A DNA stretch of 64,000 bases from Archaeoglobus sulfaticallidus PM70-1 (lineage in GTDB: Archaea > Halobacteriota > Archaeoglobi > Archaeoglobales > Archaeoglobaceae), in assembly GCF_000385565.1 (NCBI RefSeq), contig NC_021169.1, forward strand, positions 124,001 to 188,000. The letters run 5' to 3'. The position numbers and the translations under genes were made by a program. Numbering within the stretch: the stretch's first letter is position 1; each line of letters opens with the position of its first letter. Positions 58,836 through 64,000 of this stretch are shown piece after piece. The notes beneath the pieces are model-generated. The model had not been told where the DNA came from and searched no databases. It saw only the letters and a list, made by a program, of their open reading frames with translations.

Positions 58836-59435
58836 CTAAAATTTTCTTATCAATTTCACCAGAATCTTTGATTTTAGCTCATCTGACAGCTCGAATTCCA
58901 TATCATTAACCCTTACTGTATCCCCCACTTTCTGTATGATCGTATTCGGAGCAATACCCAGATTCCTAACGATTGTTGGAGCTGCCAGAACCTCATACTC
59001 CCCATCATCAGCCCCATCAAGCAGATAGTAAACCCTATCACACTCTTCGCAGATTTTGCAGTCCGAGGAGGATACGATCATGCATATCTTCTCTGCAACC
59101 TCATCGCTCACATGATGCTCAAGTTCACAGCTTAAGTTATGGGACTCTTCCTCATTCAATCCCAGAAATTCAGTAAAAAAAGTCTCGAATATCTTGTGGT
59201 ATTTCTTTATTCTCTTTGCTACATCGTAGCCCTTCTTTGTCAGCATAACACCTCTGTACGGCTGGTAATCCACATAACCAGAATCCTTGAGCTTAAGAAT
59301 CATCTCTGTAACGCTTGACGGTTTAACATCGAGCTTTTTAGCAAGCTCAGTAGTTTTAACAAGCCTGTTGGATGACTCCTGTATGTCATAGATTGCTTCA
59401 AGATATTCCTCTACCCGCTCCACACTCCATGTCAT
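58836..59435 (-). CDS. DtxR/MntR-family metal-dependent transcription regulator
   Basis: DtxR-family repressors sense Fe(II) or Mn(II). The 199-residue protein has the winged helix (VKTTELAKKLDVKPSSVTEMILKLKDSGYVDYQPYRGVMLTKKG). The metal-binding dimer domain follows (FFTEFLGLNEEESHNLSCELEHHVSDEVAEKI, with the typical Cys/Glu-His ligands). A Cys-rich stretch is SDCKICEECD. A FeoA/SH3-like C-terminal domain closes it (LGIAPNTIIQKVGDTVRVND). ATG 59435 is chosen as the family starts MTWSVERVEEYLEAIY; no ribosome binding site lies upstream, so it may be leaderless. Its regulon cannot be told here. Confidence 0.88.
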   Translation of the reverse strand: MTWSVERVEEYLEAIYDIQESSNRLVKTTELAKKLDVKPSSVTEMILKLKDSGYVDYQPYRGVMLTKKGYDVAKRIKKYHKIFETFFTEFLGLNEEESHNLSCELEHHVSDEVAEKICMIVSSSDCKICEECDRVYYLLDGADDGEYEVLAAPTIVRNLGIAPNTIIQKVGDTVRVNDMEFELSDELKSKILVKLIRKF

Positions 59436-59481
59436 AATCGAATCGATAAAAACCTTTTGCAATCTTGTCAATAACAGCCAG

Positions 59482-60663
59482 CTACAGAAAGTTTTCCAGT
59501 GACACCTGAAAAGACCTGACTATTCTGTCTTTCCAAAAATTATACGGGGTTTTTATTCGCTTACACGCCACCTCAACAGCAGAAGGAAAGCTATCAAATC
59601 TCACAGGATTATTCATAGCCTTTCTGACTCCTTCTTCCACCACCCACACTCCAAGAGGAGCATAGTACTCAGGAGTTATCTCCCTTATTACGAGAATCCT
59701 GCCTTTCCTCCTGATTTTTCTCAAATATTCAAGAACCGGTAGCCTTGCCGCATAGTATCCACCAGATAGCGGAGAGTATCCTCTCTTTCTTGCCAAGCTC
59801 TCACTATCAGAACCTATCCACACATTATCGGGACTCCAGAAGCTTTTTCTCATCCAGATCTCAATTAGCTGGAAACTGTAATCTCCCGGAGAGATTATAA
59901 TTTCAAAGTGGTTTCCGAAATGCTCATAGCTGAAGAGCAGTACTTCATCCAGCGATTCAAATTCAGCTATCTCTCTCTTTATCTGCTCCCCGAGGATGTC
60001 ATGGATTGCTGTTATGCTCCACCTCGTTGGCACAATTCTTCTCCTGCTTTGGTAGCCAAGCATGCCTATGGACAGTATCTTCTGCAGATAGTATGTGGAG
60101 AAGCCGTGATCGAACAGATACCTTACAGCATTTGCTGCGCTCAGATCATCGTAATATAAATTCTCAACTCTTCTCGGAATTTTCGGATTTTCGGCAAGCT
60201 CAAGAGCTTTGATTCTAGCAGACATGCCCATGGGCTGAACTGTATCGTCGAATACTTCTTTCCTCACTACCCTCCCAACCTCTGTGCTCAGGTCCACGGG
60301 TTTTATACTTGCAGTCATTTCCTGGATGTTCGTCAAAAACCTGTCCGGATTTTTCGCACTGTCAACACTCATGGTTTTCATCCCTCTGAGCAGGGACATT
60401 CTCAATGCAATTACATCATCCACCTTCCCGCTCCATTTCCAAGGAGAATCCAGATACTCAGGATTTTCAGGATTTAAAGCTATCAGCGGGCCAACAAAAA
60501 CCTTAGGATAGCCAATCCTGCCAACGAATACGGATGGTGGAGTGGGCTTCTCAAGCTCGCCCTCCCTAATATCAAAGGATTTCAAAAAGCTGAACTTTTT
60601 TAGCAGAGGGCATTCCTTTCTCCCGCACTTCAGATTTCCCTTGCATTCAGCACATCTGATCAT
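59482..60663 (-). CDS. nreA: Archaeal DNA repair protein NreA
   Basis: NreA is an archaeal repair protein that interacts with PCNA. The 393 residues begin with a Cys motif (CAECKGNLKCGRKECPLL) and carry the Nre core (PPSVFVGRIGYPKVFVGPL, VDSAKNPDRFLTNIQEM, YYDDLSAANAVRYLFDHGFSTYYLQKILSIGMLGYQSRRRIVPTRWSITAIHD region). The C-terminal segment SFQVSLENFL fits a PCNA-interacting (PIP) motif. Length fits NreA rather than a shorter paralogue. It is read in the same direction as the DtxR-like regulator, 47 bases from it, but a shared operon is uncertain. Confidence 0.9.
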   Translation of the reverse strand: MIRCAECKGNLKCGRKECPLLKKFSFLKSFDIREGELEKPTPPSVFVGRIGYPKVFVGPLIALNPENPEYLDSPWKWSGKVDDVIALRMSLLRGMKTMSVDSAKNPDRFLTNIQEMTASIKPVDLSTEVGRVVRKEVFDDTVQPMGMSARIKALELAENPKIPRRVENLYYDDLSAANAVRYLFDHGFSTYYLQKILSIGMLGYQSRRRIVPTRWSITAIHDILGEQIKREIAEFESLDEVLLFSYEHFGNHFEIIISPGDYSFQLIEIWMRKSFWSPDNVWIGSDSESLARKRGYSPLSGGYYAARLPVLEYLRKIRRKGRILVIREITPEYYAPLGVWVVEEGVRKAMNNPVRFDSFPSAVEVACKRIKTPYNFWKDRIVRSFQVSLENFL

Positions 60664-60714
60664 CTGATCACAAAAAAGTTGATAAAAGAGTTAATTTATT
60701 CGGTTAAGTGATAT

Positions 60715-61911
60715 TTAGAAAGTGCTCAACTCACCGTTTATGACCATCTCGGTAATTTTTGTTATATCGGAAAGCCACTCCTCTGCAACAAACCTTATCC
60801 TGCTCTCCATCTTATCCAAGCTGTAACCCTTCTCCGGAATTACCTGAATACTCAGTGCATACGGATCATCTATCGGCTTTCCGATCTGGGAGAGTATCTT
60901 AACATATATCTCCTTTATCCCCTCCACAGCAGAAACGCAGTCATTGGCTATTCTGTTTGCAAGGAGGTTATAGATCTTGCCAACATGGTTTATAGGATTC
61001 TTACCACTCGTCGCTTCCATGCTCATAGGTCTGCTTGGTGTAATCAGACCATTCGCCCTGTTACCCCTGCCAACACTACCATCATCACCATTTTCTGCGG
61101 AGGTTCCCGTAACGGTGAGATAAACAACCTTGTTATCGTAATCATCGGCTGTGTTTATGTTTACAACAACCTTTCTTTCCGTGTATTCAGTAATGATATC
61201 CTCAACGAACTGCTGGAGTTCTTCCTTTATCGCGATATATTCTCTGATGTCCCCAACATATCTGTCCACAAAGGCACAGGCAATCGTTAGGTTTATCATG
61301 TCCTTCTCTCTCAACCCCATAACCTTTACATCCTCTCCAATAGCTGGATTTTTCTTTCTGAACTCGTTGTATATCCTCCTTTCAACATTGTAAACTACCC
61401 TTTCAGTCTCGCTCAAGGGTGCGAAGCCTATTCCAAAGGATGTATCGTTTGAATGTGGAACCCCTTTGCTTCTCTGAAAAACATCCTTCAAATCCGTGCT
61501 TCCTTCCCCTATCCTCACATCAAAAACAATATCTGTTTCTGGATTCAGATTTTGCATGGAATTCTTCACGTATTCTTTTGCAGCTTTCAAAACGATCCTG
61601 TCAGCGGGAATGTAAACACCATCAAACTGCTTCGTTGCCCTGCCGACAAGTAAAACATAGATCGGCTCGATTATTTCTCCACCCCCAAACTGAGGGTTTG
61701 ACCTTCCAGCAACGATCTGTGTCTCATCGGTGTTGTGGTGTAAAACATACCCACATCTCTTCAGATACTCCTTGCTCAAAGCCCTGCTCATAGCTTCAGC
61801 TATACCATCCGCCAGACTATCCGGATGTCCTATTCCCTTCCTCTCAACAATTTCTATCTGCTGCTCCTCAATTGGTGTATGGACTATTTCCTCGATGAAT
61901 ATGTTCTTCAT
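60715..61911 (-). CDS. mat: Archaeal S-adenosylmethionine synthetase
   Basis: Archaeal MAT makes SAM from methionine and ATP. The 398-residue protein begins [21 protein letters not shown] and has [95 protein letters not shown] region and C-terminal [13 protein letters not shown]. These are diagnostic of the archaeal type. ATG 61911 is seven bases after ggaggtgat; the longer frame from 61956 adds promoter sequence. A TATA box lies at 61943-61954. Confidence 0.95.
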   Translation of the reverse strand: MKNIFIEEIVHTPIEEQQIEIVERKGIGHPDSLADGIAEAMSRALSKEYLKRCGYVLHHNTDETQIVAGRSNPQFGGGEIIEPIYVLLVGRATKQFDGVYIPADRIVLKAAKEYVKNSMQNLNPETDIVFDVRIGEGSTDLKDVFQRSKGVPHSNDTSFGIGFAPLSETERVVYNVERRIYNEFRKKNPAIGEDVKVMGLREKDMINLTIACAFVDRYVGDIREYIAIKEELQQFVEDIITEYTERKVVVNINTADDYDNKVVYLTVTGTSAENGDDGSVGRGNRANGLITPSRPMSMEATSGKNPINHVGKIYNLLANRIANDCVSAVEGIKEIYVKILSQIGKPIDDPYALSIQVIPEKGYSLDKMESRIRFVAEEWLSDITKITEMVINGELSTF

Positions 61912-61942
61912 GAGCATCACCTCCCTAAAGGTAGATATCAAG

Positions 61943-61954
61943 AGTATAAATATC
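61943..61954 (-). promoter_or_regulatory. TATA box for the SAM synthetase gene
   Basis: Read on the minus strand, gatatttatact lies 32-43 bases before ATG 61911, leaving a short leader with ribosome binding site ggaggtgat. Confidence 0.5.
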
Positions 61955-61968
61955 ATTCCAAAAGTTAA

Positions 61969-62211
61969 TTACTGATCGTAATTATTTTCCTCGCTCTCTT
62001 TCTCTATTTCCTTCTCGACTTTCTTTTCAATTTCCTTTACCCTCTTCTCAATCTCTTCAAGCGTAAGCTCCTCAACAATCTCATACTTTCCGGTGCTTAT
62101 CCACATCAACTGGTCTTTCGTTGGTCTTTTGGCGAGAAACTTAGCTCCGGTTTTCTCATCTTCAAGGAGAATTACATTCTCTGATCCGTCTGGAAATCTG
62201 ATCCTTTTCAT
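61969..62211 (-). CDS. Small charged protein of unknown function
   Basis: An 80-residue protein that I do not recognise. The first half is a compact beta-type segment ([30 protein letters not shown]). The second half is a highly charged coiled coil ([25 protein letters not shown]). It has no membrane segment or Cys. ATG 62211 is preferred over 62226 because the conserved-looking part begins there; no clear ribosome binding site is seen. It lies just upstream of the SAM synthetase gene on the same strand, separated by that gene's promoter. Confidence 0.6.
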   Translation of the reverse strand: MKRIRFPDGSENVILLEDEKTGAKFLAKRPTKDQLMWISTGKYEIVEELTLEEIEKRVKEIEKKVEKEIEKESEENNYDQ

Positions 62212-62352
62212 TTGGACAAGAAACATCCATCAGATAATTAGCTTTTCGGTAAGCTATAGTTTCCCGAAATTATTCACTTCATAAACACGAGACTCGATGA
62301 GAAGAGATAACAATTATGTGGCTGAAAAACCAGTCTAAACTCAAAAGCCAAA

Positions 62353-62362
62353 CCTTTAAATT
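62353..62362 (+). promoter_or_regulatory. TATA box for the ADC-family gene
   Basis: The sequence cctttaaatt lies 22-31 bases before ATG 62384 without a ribosome binding site, fitting a leaderless transcript. Confidence 0.5.
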
Positions 62363-62383
62363 TTTGCCAGCAACTGTAAAACC

Positions 62384-63115
62384 ATGCAGTGGACTTCACC
62401 ACTCACAAAATTCGGAAGGTCTGCTCTTGTTCCAGAAGGGCCATGGAGCTATGCTTTCGACGCAATAGCCGTGCACGCTGTTGCTAATCCGGATAGGTTG
62501 AAGAATATAACAGAGCTCAAGACTGATGGTGAGATGTGGATATACTTCGCAGACATAATTTCCCACAGTCCAAACTTTCCACAGCTAAACTATGAGACTC
62601 CACAGTTAGTCCAGTACAAAGAGGTTGCCTTTTTCATCAAAATTGAATTTGAAGGAAAAAGTTATGCCTACTGCCCATTCATGTATGTTGATAACGATGT
62701 TTCCCTGATGAGAGGGTACATAGTGGGATTTCCGAAGAAGATTGCGAGCATTGGGATAACAAGAGATCATCCGCTAATGAAACAGAAAATTTTCGGAGCG
62801 AACGCTATGAGGGCAGGATACAGCCTGATCAGAGCAAAAGTAGAGGTGGAGGAAAAAGCTAAGAGTCTTCCCTTGGACAACTTTGGCACATGGATTCTCA
62901 GAAGATACATCGGGCTGATGGGAATTGACGAACTGATCGAGTTCGTGCCAGAGGTCGAGTATGAATATATCTATAGAGGAAAAGCAACGCTCGAAATCGG
63001 AGGAGGAATAAACGATGAGCTGGAGTTTTTCAAACCAGAGAAGATACTTGAGGGATACAGATATTCAGCCTTGCTGAAGGTCAAGGATATCAGAGTTCTG
63101 AAATCAGAAAAATGA
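62384..63115 (+). CDS. Acetoacetate-decarboxylase-family protein
   Basis: The 243-residue protein matches the ADC family in length. The Schiff-base Lys region is RGYIVGFPKKIASIG, in which the active Lys is followed by Lys as in acetoacetate decarboxylase. It also shows a YCPFMYVDNDVSLMRG segment before it and IYRGKATLEIGG near the end. The family also contains aldolase-dehydratases and other acyl-acid enzymes, so the reaction is uncertain. The gene is monocistronic with its own TATA box, and its 3' end overlaps that of polB by 12 bases. Confidence 0.8.
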   Translation: MQWTSPLTKFGRSALVPEGPWSYAFDAIAVHAVANPDRLKNITELKTDGEMWIYFADIISHSPNFPQLNYETPQLVQYKEVAFFIKIEFEGKSYAYCPFMYVDNDVSLMRGYIVGFPKKIASIGITRDHPLMKQKIFGANAMRAGYSLIRAKVEVEEKAKSLPLDNFGTWILRRYIGLMGIDELIEFVPEVEYEYIYRGKATLEIGGGINDELEFFKPEKILEGYRYSALLKVKDIRVLKSEK

Positions 63116-64000
63116 GTCGAGGGTTTTCTGCTCGGCCTCTCCCTTAACTACTCCATCGGTATATCCGAATCTCTCAAGAATTCTCATAACAGATGGCAGA
63201 ATTTGGTTCTCGATGTAGTATTCCTTGTCTATCCTGTAAACTCCACCATCACTGCCCCGGATTATCTCCCCATCAAAGCTCTCGATCAGATCGTAAGGAT
63301 ATGCTCTATCACCTATATTTCCTGCACCCCTAACGATAACATAGCCAACCTTGGATCCAACGCTGTAATGGATCCCCATCTTCTCAGCCCTCATCGCAGC
63401 CTTAACATGTGCCTGAACGCTCTCGTACCTCGATATCTTCCTCGTTATGCTCTTGTATATTACATACTCCTCTATCCCAAAGCTGCCGGAGTTTATCTTC
63501 TCAATCACACTCTTAACAGTCTTCAGAGCTTTCTCAGGATCTCTCTCTTTCAAAAGTATCTCGATAACCATTTTCTGAACCTTTTTAGCCAGTTCACACC
63601 AGTCTCCTCTCCTGACCTCCAGACCCTTTACAATTATCCTGCCATCCTCAGTATATCCAGCATACCTCTTCTTCTCAACGAAAAATATGGTCTTGTAATA
63701 CTCATCAACCTCGATCTGTATCGGCAGCTCTTCAGACAATTTCATTATCAGCCTTTTAACCTCTGCCCTCATCTCATCAATACTCAATCCATCTTTTTTG
63801 ACGAATATGGAGTCCGTATCTCCATAAAGCACCGTGAATCCCATGTTCCTTGCAATCTCCGCAGATTTTTTGATGAAGTGTCTGCCCCATGCTGTTGTAG
63901 CCTCTGCACACTCCCTGCAGTACCATCTCGCCATGTTCCATCCGGTATAACCATAGAAAGAGTTCGTCAGGACTTTAAGAGCCTGCTGTCTGATATCAAG
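63104..64000 (-). CDS. polB: Family-B DNA polymerase, C-terminal part (cut by window edge)
   Basis: This is the palm and thumb end of archaeal replicative DNA polymerase B. The frame is open to the right edge. It shows motif B (KVLTNSFYGYTG), a Cys pair typical of hyperthermophile enzymes (WYCRECAEATTAWG), motif C (LYGDTDSIFVKKDG), and KKRYAGYTEDGRIIVKGLEVRRGDW. The last residues QKTLDSFF are a clear PCNA-binding PIP box. No intein is visible in this part. The N-terminal and exonuclease domains lie beyond the window. Its stop overlaps the convergent ADC-family gene. Confidence 0.95.
   Translation of the reverse strand, partial: LDIRQQALKVLTNSFYGYTGWNMARWYCRECAEATTAWGRHFIKKSAEIARNMGFTVLYGDTDSIFVKKDGLSIDEMRAEVKRLIMKLSEELPIQIEVDEYYKTIFFVEKKRYAGYTEDGRIIVKGLEVRRGDWCELAKKVQKMVIEILLKERDPEKALKTVKSVIEKINSGSFGIEEYVIYKSITRKISRYESVQAHVKAAMRAEKMGIHYSVGSKVGYVIVRGAGNIGDRAYPYDLIESFDGEIIRGSDGGVYRIDKEYYIENQILPSVMRILERFGYTDGVVKGEAEQKTLDSFF

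Noticed and set aside
63104-64000. Intein in polB
   Set aside because: Motifs B and C are uninterrupted in the visible part; no intein splicing motifs were seen.

Overview
The window is archaeal chromosome, most likely from the order Archaeoglobales (Archaeoglobus or Ferroglobus type). This is an inference from gene content. Supporting genes are archaeal family-B DNA polymerase, NreA, TgtA/ArcS, archaeal MAT, SepF, an RPA-like protein, ribose-1,5-bisphosphate isomerase, tungsten AOR, futalosine menaquinone genes and a PGF-CTERM surface protein. The malate dehydrogenase also reads very close to the Archaeoglobus enzyme. Many genes start 20-35 bases after a TATA-like box with no ribosome binding site, so leaderless mRNAs look common. 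No rRNA, CRISPR array or prophage was seen.

Layout. 1-7.3 kb: mqnA (cut by the window edge) and mqnC, a membrane protein, an HD hydrolase, leuA, a TatD nuclease, and on the minus strand a cysteine-rich protein overlapping a DUF89 protein. 7.3-9.24 kb: an IS200/IS605 element with intact tnpB and decayed tnpA. 9.2-13.3 kb (minus): RACo-like activator, pyrF, dapF and a DUS-like TIM barrel, tightly packed. 13.3-19.7 kb: HDAC-like protein, hexuloisomerase, M42 peptidase, tgtA-arcS and a HAD phosphatase. 19.8-26.4 kb (minus): an acyl-CoA operon with CoA-transferase A/B, two thiolase-fold proteins, two DUF35 proteins and an acyl-CoA dehydrogenase. 26.5-29.9 kb: an MBL enzyme, a GNAT protein and a ClC channel.

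29.9-40.4 kb (minus) is the most interesting block. It holds an APC permease, a class III aminotransferase, a glutamine-synthetase-like ligase lacking the ammonia-site Glu, a papain/C39-like protein of unknown function, an M20 hydrolase, a PAS/GAF signalling protein and a tungsten AOR. Together these read like an anaerobic, ferredoxin-linked counterpart of the bacterial gamma-glutamylation (Puu) route for amines. That reading is inference.

40.9-48 kb: tRNA-Gly(TCC), a DsbA-like protein, sepF, a ZPR1 protein, a second tnpB element carrying a small zinc-ribbon gene and a structured left end, an HD nucleotidase, a Mut7-C protein, elp3 and mdh. 48-54.5 kb: ROK kinase, ribose-1,5-bisphosphate isomerase, RPA-like protein, hisC, glnA (true glutamine synthetase) and ubiX. 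54.5-59 kb: a large surface-layer protein with a palindromic site in its promoter, diverging from a membrane-anchored coiled-coil protein. 59-64 kb: DtxR-like regulator, NreA, MAT, a small protein, an acetoacetate-decarboxylase-family protein and the C-terminal part of polB, which runs off the right edge.

Starts were chosen by ribosome binding sites, TATA spacing and family length. Function statements rest on recognised motifs; no database search was possible.
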